Shown: positions 1-13,062, counted from the stretch's first letter. The stretch: DNA of 64,000 nt from Mortierella sp. BCC40632 (GCA_011634665.1 WAEK01000004.1:3040001-3104000), one strand, 5' to 3'. Notes: a model not told the origin generated them from the letters alone. Numbers and translations are program-made.

Positions 1-1
1 A

Positions 2-2008
2 CAACAACACTCGCACTACCCTCCCCCTTTGTCCTCCTCCTCTCTCCACTCAGGCTCTCATCCAACGCCCACCACGCCATCCCCGCCTCTGCCGTCACCC
101 ACAGAAGCCTTCCAGCGAAGGCCGTTGCCGCCTATCGAGCCTTCACATCCGCTCCACAGCTACATGAGCAATTCCCGCCGAGGCTCAGTCACCGACCCGG
201 AATTCCATGCCTCGGCCTCGGTTGACTCGCACCGGAGACCTTCCATGGCAAGCATCGAGTCTTCTTCAGGATATTACTCCAACGGTCCTCCTCCTTCTGA
301 AGGTCCTGTCCCATCAAGCAGCCCGAGTCGCCCCTTGTCTGCCTCCTACGGAAACGCTCCCTCCTCCTCCGCTTCGTCTCCGGTCTCGTCCGAGCACCAT
401 TACCATCCTCACCCGGCTCCACCTCCACCCTCTCACCACCACTACAATCATGGCACTTCTCCCTCTTCTTCTACTTCTTCACATCCCCCGCACCATAGTC
501 ACGGATACCCTCACCCATCGACATCACCTCTTCAACTTCGCCACTCGGAATATGCACTTGGTCGGAGAGAATCACTGCCTTCGATCCATAGTAGTGCAGG
601 TCCACTGGGTCAATTGCTTGCTCAGGAACCTCAACGACGACATTCTATCGCTCACGGAGACAATGTTGGTCCACTTAAACGAAAGACCTCCTCCTTGGCA
701 ACCACTCCACTTTCACAAGTCCATTCATCCTCCTCCTCCTCTCCAAACGACACTAACGGGAACAACAACAACAACAACAATACCAGCAACAGCAGGGAAT
801 TTGACCATTATCATCCTCATCATCATCTCCATCACCCGTCTAAACGTCGTGACTCGATCCCTGATGCGGCCGTGTTCCCTTACCCGGCCCGGAGCTCGCT
901 CTCGGCACCATCTAGTCCACCTCGTAGAGGATCGATTGCTGCACGAGGCTCGATCCCGACGTTGAACTTGCAGCCGGCTGCAGAGATAAAGTCATCGTCC
1001 TCGTCTGTGCCTTCCTCTTCTGGATCTCCAAATGGTCCTGGAGCACCTCCTTCGACCTCTTCCCCCTTGTCATCGTCTTCGTCGATGCAGAATGGTATCC
1101 GAGACAATGGAATGATGATGATGGACACTGTGAGGCCACATTATCCACTTCATCAGCCCCGTCGACCTTCCTTGCTTTCTTCCGAGGCCAGTCTTTCACG
1201 TCGCTCGTCCTTGGCTGATCTACCTCATTATCCATCTCATTATCCGTCCTCACAACAACAACAACAACCACCACCACAGCATAATGGCGGTCAGGATTAT
1301 GACTATCATATGAACATGGACATGGAGAGGATGCATCTGTCGAGCCATGGCCCGGAGCCTGGATCCTATGCAGCACCTCCATCCCATTCGTATGGTAGCG
1401 GAGGCGGTGGTGGAGGTGGAGGTGGAGGAGGAGGAGGTGGTGGTGGTGGTGGAGCAGGAGGTGAAGGATCGTTGGCCTCGACACATCATCATCATGCTCC
1501 ACCACCCCCTGGTCCTTCTTCCTCGTCCTCCTCATCTTCTTCATCTGCTCATCTCCAACCGCCTCCACCTCCTGGAAGTGGGGTGATGATGGGATCTTTG
1601 GGACCGGGAGGGGTAGGTCTCCGAGGGGATACACCGTATTCACGATCCCCAGAACTTCGAATTTCTCACAAGTTGGCAGAACGGAAACGACGCAAGGAGA
1701 TGAAGGAATTGTTTGATGAACTCCGAGATTCGTTGCCTGTGGATCGAAGTCTCAAGACCAGTAAATGGGAGATTCTGAGTAAAGGTAAGAAGGTCCCTTT
1801 TTTTTTTTTTTTTTCCTTCTAGAAAATGAAGTGAGAGGAAGAATGAAAAAAAAAAAAAAAAAAAACGCGAAATCATATTGTTGTAAAATTAATAATAATG
1901 ATAAAAATAGCTGTGGACTATATCTCGAGCCTCAAGTCGAACCAGGATGAGTTGACCAAGGAAATCGACTCTCTACGACAAGAGCTAGTTACCCTTCGAA
2001 AGAACTAG
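2..2008 (+). CDS. bHLH transcription factor, class B E-box type (5' end outside window)
   Basis: Exons 2-1784 and 1911-2008 (phase 1 junction, donor gtaaga, acceptor aatag). The frame is open to the left edge, so the start lies upstream; 626 residues are visible. The first in-frame ATG is at 164, but Ser/Pro/His-rich sequence continues before it. About 555 residues are low complexity: many RRxS motifs (possible PKA-type sites), a poly-Asn run, a poly-Gly run (1399-1452) and poly-Ser. The DNA-binding domain starts near visible residue 556. Its basic region HKLAERKRR has His5, Glu9 and Arg13, the class B signature that favours CACGTG-type E-boxes. Helix 1, the loop and helix 2 follow, and the second exon supplies helix 2 plus a short leucine-bearing coil ending in TLRKN. 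It is a nuclear dimeric regulator by family. The target genes cannot be told from sequence. The intron splits helix 2. Confidence 0.88.
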
Positions 2009-2614
2009 CGTAAAAGAAGAAGAAAAAGAGAGAGGGAGAGAGAGAGAGAGAGAGAGCAAGAGTGAAAGAGAGGAGAGAGAGATACCAACAAAAATGGAAC
2101 AAGTCAAAACATTTGGACTTTTTCGCTATTCCTGAATTCTCTCTCCCCTCTCTCTCTCTCTCTCTCTCTCTCTCCTGAGCCGACCGTTGAACGAGGGAGA
2201 GGGAGACGAAGAGCAGGAGAGCCAATGTTGGCACCCGAAAAAAGACAAGGACAGAAACCCCTTCTTTCTACATACATACATACACACCTACCCCTACCCT
2301 TACCCCTACCCCCCAAAAAAAGCCAACAAAAATATGACTAAATAACACTAATGAACCCATCAAGGTTGGATGTACACACATACCATAAAAAAAAAAAAAA
2401 TGAAGGGTGTACCTTTTCCCTTTTTTTTTTTTTTTGTTTGTTTGTTTCTGTTGCCTTCAGAGAAGAACTCAAATGCAAACAAACATATACATGTGCACAT
2501 ACTACAACACGTATACCAACACAGATACACAAAAAGGAAAAAGGGCGAGACGGACAAAAAAAAAAAAAAAAAAAAATAGCATCATTCTTTTTTTTTTTCT
2601 TCTTCTTCTTATTC
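2009..2614. other. Intergenic region between convergent genes, low complexity
   Basis: This gap separates the bHLH stop from the stop of the first channel gene, so it holds two 3' ends. It contains (GA)n and (CT)n tracts (about 2025-2060 and 2150-2175), a C-rich CCCTAC-like stretch near 2285-2310, and poly-A and poly-T runs. I see no gene here. Confidence 0.7.
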
Positions 2615-3165
2615 TTATCGAGCTATTGCTCCCTCTTCTTCCTTCTCTTTCTCTTGCCCTCCCTCAAGGATAGTTTGCTTCATTCCAAGAGCCTCTATCA
2701 AGATTTGAAGACTCTCCTTGATCATCTTCATATCTTGATTCAACGTCTCGTTGACTAGAGTCTGTTGAGCCTGTTGCTCCACCTTGTCATAAATCGTCTC
2801 GACCGATTCCTGTAGACTCGAGACTTGATCCTTTTGACTTTTCAATCGTTCCAAAACTCTTTTCATTACTTCCTCCTGTCCTCCTCCCTTTCCTCTTTCT
2901 CCTCCTTCCATCCTCCAACTATCTCCTCCCCTACTCGGATTCAATCCATCCCCTCTCCCCATCGGTCGAGGTGGGACATTCTTGATGGTCTCGGAAGAAG
3001 AGGCTCGTAGTCTGGAATCCCGTCGATCATTATAGTCAGGATCTGTCTCTGCTTCCTGTCTTCGGATTTGTTGCCAATATTCTCGAACTTGTTGTTGCGT
3101 GGCTGTGTAGTAGATCTCGTCTGGGAACCACTCTACCTTGTTTCGGAAGCCTATATTCATTTCCC

Positions 3166-3206
<41 letters not shown>

Positions 3207-6200
3207 TAGAAAAAAGGAGTGTGCTAGTTGAGTAACCCGTGAGAGAAAATGAGAGAAAAAAAAAAAAAAAAAAAAAGGGGGTTCAAATTTTACCTGGGAT
3301 ATGATAAGACATGTTCTCGGCAATGGCCACATAACGAAGTCGTTCTTCGAGCCAAACTTGACGCCAGTTCTGACCACGGCCCTTGGAGCCAATTTCAAGA
3401 ACGAGCGCTATTCAGGTTTTGTTTGGAGAATGAAAGAATTAATCCGGCTAGTCAATGGTCCGAAAGGGTAAAAAGAAAAAAAAAAATAGAGAGAGAGAGA
3501 AATAGGACCTATTTGATCCGCAACAGTCATTTTCATAGTAAAGATGAAGAAAAGGAAAAGGAGGGGAATGTCTTTTCTGTTTGTTTGTTTTTTACCCATC
3601 AGCATGTTGAGCATCAGGATCGACGTAAAGAAAAAGAATACGGTCACTGTGACGATCAATGGCCAGTTGTTGTAAGAGGTTCGACAGTCAGGACCATCGC
3701 CTTCTCCGCACGTCTTGAAGAGATCTCCTTGCAAGGGGTCGTACCGTCCTCCCTATTGTTATTGAACAAACTCTTTTCTTGGTTAAAAAAAAAAATATCA
3801 TGAACAGAATTCCTTTCTCTCTCTCTCTCTCTTTCACTTTTCCAATATTTTTTTTAGAGGATAGAGAGGACTCAAATATATATATATAGCTCACCATCAA
3901 TAGAAAGGTAGTAGTAAAGCTTCCGATAAAGTTTTTCGGAAGGTTCACGTCTGGGTTTGTTTCCGTGCGTCGGCTCACGTTCCCGTAGATCGTGTGCAGG
4001 ATCGTCAACGAAAAGAACAAGACCACCGCAACCAAGACCACAAAAAAGGCTCCAACTTGCTTCAAGACCTCAAAGACAAAGGTCGTATACCTGCTGAATG
4101 TCTCGCTCACACGAAGCTCGGTAAGCTATGAGAGAGGGAGAAAGAGAGAGAGTGTGTGTGTGTGTGCGCGACTGTGAGTGCTCGTGTTCCATTTCTATAT
4201 TGGACAAAGAAGCTAATTGAAAGTCTCTGTTTCACCCTTACCAAATGCAGGAGCACCAAGATGACACAGACACTCAGATCCCAGGTGAATCCATCGTCGA
4301 TCTCGCAGAGAATATTGACGATCTGGTGGATGCTAGTTCCCAGTGGCCAGATATACATGGCTAGATCGAGATAGTTGTATGGAGCCCTAACATATTTTTT
4401 TATCAAGAGATTCCGGTTAGTCGTAAAGAGGAAAAGAATGCCACTTGATCACCCCCCCCTTTCAGATCATGAAGTGGTTGAGTCCCAAAAGGAATAAAAA
4501 AATCATTACCTCAGATAAGGAGAAGGCTCCCTTGCCCGATCAGAACTTCCTCCCCAATGAGATTGATCGTATTGAATATCCTGTGTCGCCCCTTGAGAGA
4601 AACTATCCCAAAGAATCGCAAAAACCGTCCTTGGACGTTTTCTTTCCGTAACTGGTCCCGGAGCTTGTCCATTCCCATTGGGACTCAATGAATTTACTTG
4701 GTTCGATCGAATGGATATATTGGAGGGACTGGACATGCTCGAAAGATTCGACAGCCTCGGATTCGATTGAATCGAAACCCTCGAGTCATTGTTGGCCATA
4801 TTTTGTTGTAGTCTCTCTCTCTCTGCTTTCTCTTGTCTTTCTTCCCTTTCAATCGTCTCGTGGAACCGTCTCCCGAGCCGGAGGGTCAAGACCATCCAAT
4901 TGAAATAGCATCCGAGGGTAATAATGCCCGCAAAAATGACCAATAGTGCCACGGGCTGTTGGTTATAGATCTGTAAGACCACTGCCGTGAGGATTAGGGC
5001 ATAATACACAAAATGAACCGCAAATCTTCCAAGCCAAATGATATATGCAAAAGAATTCCTAAAAAGTGTCAAAAGCATAGTAAAAAAAGGGATTAAAAAA
5101 AAAAAAAAAAAGAAAGAGAAAAAAGAAAAAACGCCAAACCATGCTTACCATTTGTACCGGATCAGAGCCTCAATGGCAGGATTGTCCAAGATCTCATTGT
5201 CGTAGCCTCGTAATCGGACAAACACATGATAGGCAGGGGTTACATTCAGTCGAACCATATGCATTGCGACCTCGAACCAGGACGGTTTCACATCCAAAGG
5301 TTGTGTCCTGGCTATATTAAAGGTGACGGGCCCTTCTTTTGTCCAGTCCGGAACAATAGTCCATAGTAAACTCATCGGGGCCACAAAGATTTCCTCCTTT
5401 AACCTTAGACCATTTTTGGAAGAGGATCCTGAACTCTTGATCATCTGAAGAATATGGTTCTTGCACTGGTCAGGATTGGGCTCATCCATAAAGAGTATTC
5501 TGGGCGCATGAACAACCTTACAGTTGTCCAAAACTTCGTTAGGGTTGATACATTGGATATAGGCAAAGCCTCTCGTCACCTGAAGTGCGATATCAGGGTG
5601 AAAGGCCACAAGGTCCTCCAATGGATCACAGAGGTAGTGCAGGTAACCGATACTCCTTTCTTCCCTTGCCTTCTCGATACTATAGTCAATAAGAATACGC
5701 ATCGCCTCCTGGGCGGATGAACTGGTTCGAGCATTCTGGATCAGGATCTCGATCGGATTCATTCCTGGGGTGTACTTTGACAAGGGGAGCCAGCCATCCT
5801 CAGGCTCTGTCTTGAGAAGATCCTCTAAAACTCGATTGGCAGGGCCTGCAATATTCCGCCATTCCTTAAAGAGATGAGAAATGACAGAGTATTTGTGCTT
5901 AAAAGGGTCTGGATATTTGTTCACATGGGAGCTCAAGTATCGAATGATCGCCCCTGCGGTCTCGTCGTGAGGGGCAGCCCGAGCACTAAGATAGAGATCG
6001 AATAGTCTGCTCCCGTTTTGGAAAAAAAAGTACTTGTTCATCGGAGCACAGGCTCTTCCCAGCGTCAGGGGGATATCAATAGCATTATTGGATTCGAGCT
6101 TGGTCAGATTGGCCGTCAAACCCTTCTGGTGAGGACATGCCTTGATAAACGAGGACTCGGCAAGGTCACCAAGCGACCAGAACAAGAGCATCTCGAATCC

Positions 6201-8716
6201 CTTTTTCGATGTCTTTGGGAAACTCCAGACAGAGACAATGACTTCTGGAAGGTCCATCACTGTCACCAGCAATGACCTCGTCTTCAGAAAATAGAGTTTG
6301 TCGGCGGCCAGACTCATACGTCTCGACACTCCGTCTTTAAAGTTGATGTCGACAACCAAATCCCAAATGGTCGGACCATACGATTGTCCTACGTTCAGGG
6401 CGATCGTTCCTTCCGCGAAATCAATGCGCTCCGTCCTGTCAAGCTCTTGGAGTTTCTTCAGATTGGTTGAACATCGAGGATTGCAGTTTGGTGTTGCTGA
6501 ATCGCCACTGGCAACTGATATCTCCTCTTCAAAGGATACCTCCAGCACAGAGCCACTCACAAACGACAATAGGGTGGATTCAAAAGTTTGACCGTATTCT
6601 CCATTGTCAAGAATTAAATTATGTGCACGTATTTTGCACCCCTTCGTCGGGAGCTTGCCTGTCTTTTCACAGGATAGGGTGTTCGAATCCAGGAGAGAGA
6701 ATGTTTGTTGATAACCATTCTCATTGCGCTGCAAGATATTCTTGCTCCCATTGAAGAAATGCCCATTCTTGATCGGGACCTTGAACTTTTGCAGAAGCCT
6801 TCCGGACCGTACATTGTATAGCAATATCTCCTTTGCAGTGGTGATAGCGATTGTGCGACCGTCAGTGGATAGAAAGTAGGACTTGATCTCGGTGACTGTC
6901 TTGATGTTACAGTATGCTCTTTTATCCTCAATATTCCACAAAGCGATCTCTTCGTTTGATTGTAATGCCAGAGTGCCTCCAGCAACCATATCAGTAAATA
7001 CTCCACTCCATTTAGGAGATGGAATATGCTGGATACGGAAGAGTTCCTCCCAATTGCCAGTGGAACAGACGATGATGGTGCTATCTTTAGTGAAGGCAAC
7101 GAACCTCTCCGATTCATCGTTCGGCGCTGTTGTAGCGACATTTGTGAATCCGGCTTGATTCAAGGCTTTAAGGATATCTGAGCCAGTCTTGAGCCGGTCC
7201 AAGTCGCGCAACGAGGTGCTCTCCAAACCACTATCGTTTTTTATCCTTTGCCTTGTAAATAATTGATTTCTGTGACCGTCAGGACGCCTCTGGATACCCA
7301 GAAAAATCTGAGTGCCGTCCCACGAAATAGTCAACACACAATCCGAATGTTTGACTTCTGTACCGTCCAGACTAACGCGAGCAACAGAGATGGAGGGTGG
7401 ATACGGGAAGCGAGTTTCATTTGTCACATTCCAAATATCGAGATTCCATAGGTCAAGGTAGAGTTTATCTCTTTCCTCTGTGAGGGTACAAGCATGCGAT
7501 CCTGAAGCTGAAATATCATAATGGATGATCCTTGCTGGCCGAGGTTGATTTTTATCTCCTACTGAGGAGGAGTACACGTTAAAGAATTTCCGCGACTCAG
7601 GGAGTTCTGGGAGAATGTAATCTATTGACAGGCAAAAAAAAAAAAAAAAAAAAAAAAGAGATGGGAGGGGAGGTGGTCAGAAGCCAAAAGTCATATTAAA
7701 AATAGTGGCTAGGTGCCCCACCAAAATCCTCCATAGATGATAGTACCGTATAATTTCTTCTCGAATCCATAGAGGGATCTCTCAACAAAGCATAGCTTGA
7801 CAGGATGCTTTTTGAAGTCCTTTTTATAGATAACGGAAACATCGAACCTTTTCCACTCAATCTGTGCTCGAAGCAATACTCGGACATAAGGAGTCTCTAT
7901 GATAATACAACAGGATAAAAACACGTAAAGACTGTCTTAGCATCTTGGCCAAGCATTTAAGTGAACATTTAGACTAAATATCCTGCTCAATGGCTGGCAT
8001 GCTTACCTTTGAGAGAGATGGCTCTTGGGTCAATGTTCTGGTAAAAAAAATTACAACCAACAGGTTAGAACGTCTCTGGGTATTAAAGAAAACGAGTCAT
8101 CAATAAACTCAGCTTACCTGATAGTTGGCATCTCTAATCTGGATAGATTCGATGCCTTCAATGCCTCCTTCAAACCAAAAGCAGATGATAATGTAGTAAA
8201 GATTCTCTTCGGGCGGAATACTGCCTATCCTGAACTAGTAATGCATGCGAAAGTTAAGTATGACGTTTCTTTTCTTTTCTTTGTAATTTCCTTTGCCTAG
8301 GAGCTTTCTTCCTTTCTTTCTGTTTTCATAAAAGTACGCGTAGTAATTACCTTGGTCTCCGGGTCTTTTAATGAAACCGGATTCGCGAGTCCTCTATTCG
8401 AATGACAGGAAAAAGGTAAATGTCTTTACAACAATTATGCAGTCTAAAGGGCAGAGCGGAGAAGCGCACTGTCGATATCCTACCTTGTCATCACAAAGTG
8501 ATCGTCTCTACTTTTCTTAAAGAAAAATCTGTCCCCGCATGTAGGGAAAGAATAAGGGAGCGGGAGTGCTGAAGTGAGGGACATCTTCCTTACTGGGGGA
8601 AGGGTCAAAGGCAAGGAGTTGACGGGTCGTGAGCTGGAAGAGCCAGCTATGCTACGGTCAGCGACAAGACCGCTGACAGTGGGAACTTTCTTATTTTCGT
8701 GGCTAGGAAACGTCAT
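2615..8716 (-). CDS. Beta-propeller/TRP-like ion channel, paralogue 1
   Basis: Twelve exons: 8716-8484, 8393-8351, 8234-8118, 8037-8007, 7896-7747, 7621-5149, 5058-4510, 4386-4242, 4125-3895, 3752-3596, 3407-3294, 3150-2615; 1,592 residues. About 130-720 look like a WD40-type beta-propeller (repeated hydrophobic strands, ALWNIED-like turns). A conserved CNPRC motif and a long helical linker follow. Six membrane helices come next: S1 about 1017-1045, S2 1050-1075, S3 1200-1225, S4 1232-1250, S5 1263-1290, S6 1350-1376. A pore segment reads GGRYDP just before S6, with two Cys (KTCGEGDGPDC) in the loop. The tail from about 1510 is a coiled coil, as in tetrameric TRP channels. Likely a cation channel; ion and gating are unknown. 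The first exon is the least certain. Intron positions match those of the gene at 13063-19595. Confidence 0.85.
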
Positions 8717-10117
8717 GGTTCACCGCGTTTTCAACCCCTTGTCAAAAGGTTTCAGAGAAGGGAGGCAGTCAGAGTCGGTCCTGTTGGAGAGGGTCAAGTC
8801 GATCCAACGGCAATAGACACAGTAGCCCAGATATTGATGACCACGACGACTGATTAGAATGAGAGAATGAGAAGAAAAAATAAATGATGAAAGGGGGATG
8901 GAAATCAAATCCCCCCGCATCTCTCTCTCTCATCTCTCGGACCCTCTTCATCGATGCTCTCATCTTCGCCCTTACATCAGCTGTGCCTTCGCCCTCGCTA
9001 TCCCGTGCAGCCACCCAAACTCTATCCAGTTATTGCATTCCTCCAGTCCTGAGAAAATAAAATCTTTTCCTGGACCTTGACTGCACCAACAACACCTGCT
9101 GTCCTTCTGGCAACTAACAAGAGAATAGTAGACTTTGGTTAGACTCTTTAATTAAGAAGGTATGGTGGAGGATTGAACTTCGAACCACATGTCTCGGCTA
9201 GGCTCTATCGACGCATAAAAAAAAAAAAAAAAAAGAACCCAAGCAATGGATCTTGTGGATCTCCTCTAATCCGAGGATACGTGTTCAATCATCCTTGGAC
9301 CCTTCTTCGGATCATCCGCGTCGTTTTGTGTTCTAAACTCTATCACACGTACTTTGGCTAAACAGGAGTTCATACCTAGCGTCGATCCTATCTCATCTAT
9401 CATGGCGCGATGGAGTATAGAACCTTTCAAGCAAAACATTAATGCCAGAACTCAAAAGGACATGGATTGGAGCAAATAAACAAAGTCAGGTCGAGCCACA
9501 GTCTTTTGTTTTGTTTTCGTTTCTTTAAATTGACTCCTGCCAATGATTGTCGGATTGGTGGCAACTAGGATATGTTGGATAATTAGATCTCACCTATCCC
9601 CTTTTTTTTACGTCCATCGTTCAATGGTAACCCGGTGGGACGGGGACTCCGAAAGAGAGAACATTGCTGCAGCCAGAGAGAGAGGAACGGCGGGGAAGAG
9701 AGCGGAGAAAGAGAAGGGCAACAGACTCGACTGTATAAGTGCTCAGCACTTTTCATAGTCGCACAAAAAAAGACAGTCCATTGCTCCAGAACTCCTTCCC
9801 CAAAAGTCTTTTTTCCAAGTGACTTTCAAACTTGTGTGTGTGTGTGTTTGCATGATTCTTCCCCCGCTCACACACCTCTTTTACTCTCTCTCTCTCTCTC
9901 TCACTCTCTCTCCCCCTTCCTCCTTTCTCACTGGTGGTAACCCTCTTCTTACCAGAGACACAGCTCCCACCCCTTGAAAAATCTCATTTCCACTCGCTGT
10001 TCTTTTTTTGCTCCCTTAGCTCCCATCTTCCTGTGTTTATCTCTCTCTCTCCCCTCCCACCATTTATACAGTACAGTCACCAGGTCTCTCTCAAGCATCC
10101 ACATCTCGGACCAAGCC
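8717..10117. promoter_or_regulatory. Divergent intergenic region (channel 1 and Ser/Pro-rich gene)
   Basis: This 1.4 kb stretch lies between the start of the first channel gene (-) and the start of the Ser/Pro-rich gene (+), so it should hold both promoters. It contains a GT run and CT-rich tracts at 9830-9940 and 10035-10055, just before the plus-strand ATG, a common arrangement for fungal transcription starts. I found no coding region. Short tRNA-like motifs near 9170-9300 do not fold into a full tRNA by eye. Confidence 0.5.
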
Positions 10118-12621
10118 ATGGATAAAAGCGACTCAACTCTCTTGGGTAGAGACGACCCCACTGACGTAGAGGATGAGAAGAAAAGTACTTCTCCAACTAG
10201 ACAAAAATCTCCAGACCCGCCCATACGCTCCTATGAAACTCAGACTATCTGTCACTCACCTACAGAACACACCACCATGCTTGAATATTCACATCCGATG
10301 GAGCAACACCTTCAGGATAGCAATCTATCGAGGACAAAGCTAGAAGGTAGGAACTAATTTGGTCAAAAACAAACTGATCGCGTGAGAGAGAGAAATTTAT
10401 TGCAACTATTGAAACAAAGTTGGGCGAGAAACAAGAATGTTTGTGGACAGGTAGATATTCACTCTCTGCTGCTTTTTTTTTTTTTTTTTTTTTTTTTTCA
10501 GCTTCACCACAACAATCAAGTTGGCCAAATCTAGAGAGCACCCAACTCATCCAGACCACTGCCATAACCACCACCACCACCACCACCATAACCACCACTA
10601 TCATGACCACCATCACAGTGACAGTCCAGAAGCATCACCGGATGTACCAACTGCAGAATTGATCAAAAGCGGTCAACTCTTACTAGAATTGGAGAAGCAG
10701 AGCGAAGAACTGAAAACAAAAACCAGGGCCAACGAACAGCTTTTATTAGAAGTAAAAGATTTTATGATGCACCACCAAGAACGAGACAGCAGGGACCTGG
10801 ATAGATTGATCCGTCGATGGGAAAAGTCTACAGCACGAACTGACAGACAAAACCATTATCAACGGACAAAAGCCAAGCAACGACAGTCGTATTTGAACAC
10901 CAAGAGCAAACAAAAGCAAATCTACCTCGAAGAAAAAAACAGACAAGAACAAGAATATCTGCATGAAAGACTCAGACAAAAAGAACGAAAAAACTCCATC
11001 AAGAAACCTGGCCGGTCCAGAGTCAGTGCGGAGGGACTTCGATCGTTTTTCAAGAATTTAGGAAAACAGCAGAAAGCCTTGAACTCGTCATCACTCAAAG
11101 AGGACATGGATATGGTTGTGGATAACGAAATGAAAATGGAGATGGAATTGGACGGGGAACAGGATGAAGGCAGTCCCTCTATTCTTCAGTTGCATTTACG
11201 CCATTATATTCCAAGAAACGACAACACCTCTTTTAATCCTTCCAGCTCCAACTCTCAATTTCCTGGCCGCCATCGCGCTAGTTCCAGTAACAGTCGCAAG
11301 GATCCTCCTAACATTGTTCACCCTATCAAAGCCGAGAGTCCCGATCGTGATTACCTTCTCAAACGCGAAACCCCAAGCAGGAACGTTCCCAATGACAAAC
11401 AATCCAGTCCCGCCCACTGCAGCCCTATCCACCCCAGCATCAGCAGCCCCAGCTCCAGCAGCGGCTCCAGCAGCAGCTCCAGCAACTCCAGTGGCCTCAT
11501 CAACTTCAGCAGCTCCAGCTCCAGCAGCTCTTCTGGTACAAGTAGCTCCTCTGGAGGCTCCTTTGGCCACAACTCTCTCTCTAGCACCGGGTCAAGTCAC
11601 TCCAGCGGCAACAGATCTTTCAGCGCAGGCATCCGTAACATCAACCACAGTGGGATGGCAGGTTCCGGCTCCAGTAGCAGCCATACCAGTAACGGCCACC
11701 CAGACAACAAGGGCGTCGGTAGCCCCACTCGAAGCACCTCCGCTGGCTTTAGGCTACGTAGCCCCAACAATAGTCTATCCAACCATGTTGCAACCAGTCC
11801 CACACACAATACCCCTGGAGGCTTTAGCATCGGTAGTCCCACCCGCGGCAGTTCTAGAAGTCATCGGGTCCATAGTCCCGCTTTCATCAATAATCAGTCC
11901 GCCCAGAGTGACAGTCATCCAAGGCCCGCCATCAATTTTACGATTGGAGGTTCACCTTTCAGTAGTCCCACCGCCAGGCTTCAATCCAATAGCCCACTCT
12001 TTGGCAGCCCTACAACAGGCATTCAACTTACCAGCCCGCCTTTCGGCAGCTCCGCCGCAGGCTCACCGCTCGGCAGTCCACCCATTGGCAGTCCTTCCAC
12101 AGTCTTATCGCCCGTCATTCATCCCTTTGTTAACCCCACCGGTGTTGTCAATAAGAATCCCAATGACAGTAATTCCACAGGCGCTGGTACCTCAGGTTCA
12201 TCCCACAATAGCCCACCTGCCAGTCGTGGCGTCACAAGCCCCACCCGCAACGACCCATCCGGTCTCTACACCAGTCCAGCTGCCAACAGAGACCACAGCA
12301 CCACCGACTGGAGCCCAAGCATGGACAGTAACACCAACGGCAATGGCCACACAGACAACCAACGGAGCCGAAGCCCTACCCGTGACGAGTTCAATGGACT
12401 AGAGGTGGACCAAGCTCGTTCCGTCTCACCGGGTGAATCGTGTAACACGGAAGCCACCAGTGTGGACATTCAAGAGGTGAATTATAGTCCTAACGTTTCC
12501 AACAGGAGTGGATCCATCTCGGACTTGAGTTTTACAGAATGTGAAACGAGTACACCCAGGCTGACGCCCGAGTTGATGATCCATCGCCGAGTAGGAGGTA
12601 AAGTCTGACTTTATATTTTTC

Positions 12622-12684
<63 letters not shown>

Positions 12685-12918
12685 TATTTCAAATTGTTCT
12701 TTACCCGTTGTCTGTTATCTAACTTTTCTTTTTCTTTCTCTTTCTCTCTCTCTCTCTTTTTTTTTTTTTCGAAGAAGATAGAAAATATTGTCGAAGACCT
12801 ACCTTCAGCGGAGGATACTTCAGAATCTCAAGCCCCAACCCCTGGGAGAGAACGCGACCAATCCCAATCTCCATCATCTCAATCCTATTCCCAAAAACCC
12901 CCCTCCCCCATTTTTTAG
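10118..12918 (+). CDS. Ser/Pro-rich protein with hendecad coiled coil, function unknown
   Basis: Model: exons 10118-10346, 10537-12597 and 12782-12918, giving 808 residues. The first acceptor was chosen by phase: the obvious poly-T/cag site at 10501 gives the wrong frame, while ag at 10536 restores it, so this junction is uncertain. Exon 1 encodes an acidic, TSPT/SPD-containing N-terminus. Exon 2 begins with a His-rich run, then a charged helical segment containing four 11-residue repeats (10866-10997). More than 450 residues of Ser/Pro/Asn/Gly low complexity follow, with many SPTR and GSP motifs that would suit proline-directed kinases. No enzymatic domain is visible. It looks like a scaffold or a disordered regulator. 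It sits between the two channel genes and runs convergent to the second (144 bp between stops). Confidence 0.7.
10866..10997 (+). repeat. Four in-frame 33-bp (11-residue) coding repeats
   Basis: Within the Ser/Pro-rich protein the pattern TKxKQxxYLx recurs every 11 residues (TKAKQRQSYLN, TKSKQKQIYLE, EKNRQEQEYLH, ERLRQKERKNS). Eleven-residue periodicity is typical of long, slightly right-handed helical coils. Confidence 0.75.
12623..12685. repeat. (TTTC)n microsatellite in intron 2 of the Ser/Pro-rich gene
   Basis: About fifteen near-perfect TTTC units lie just after the donor at 12598. They provide an extended pyrimidine tract before the acceptor at 12781. Confidence 0.9.
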
Positions 12919-13062
12919 AACGTACTTTGTTTCCACATTTAAAAATAAATATAAAAAAATAAAAAAAATAAAAAATGTTTCCCTTTTGCTCTTATTGAAA
13001 AATTCACACCTTCTCCTTCTCTTCCTTTATTTTTATTAATAACTTTTTTTTTTTTTTTTTTT

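Noticed and set aside
2285..2310. A CCCTAC-like run as telomeric repeat
   Set aside because: The units are irregular and only a few copies long, in a low-complexity 3' region.
9160..9310. A tRNA-like TTCGAA loop motif
   Set aside because: No cloverleaf with matching acceptor and anticodon stems could be built on either strand.
11164..12402. A 412-codon open frame overlapping the Ser/Pro-rich gene on the same strand
   Set aside because: It is the shifted frame of AGC/TCC/CCC-rich sequence, giving Pro/Ala/Thr/Val low complexity. No start context or splice sites support it, and the coiled-coil frame is better.
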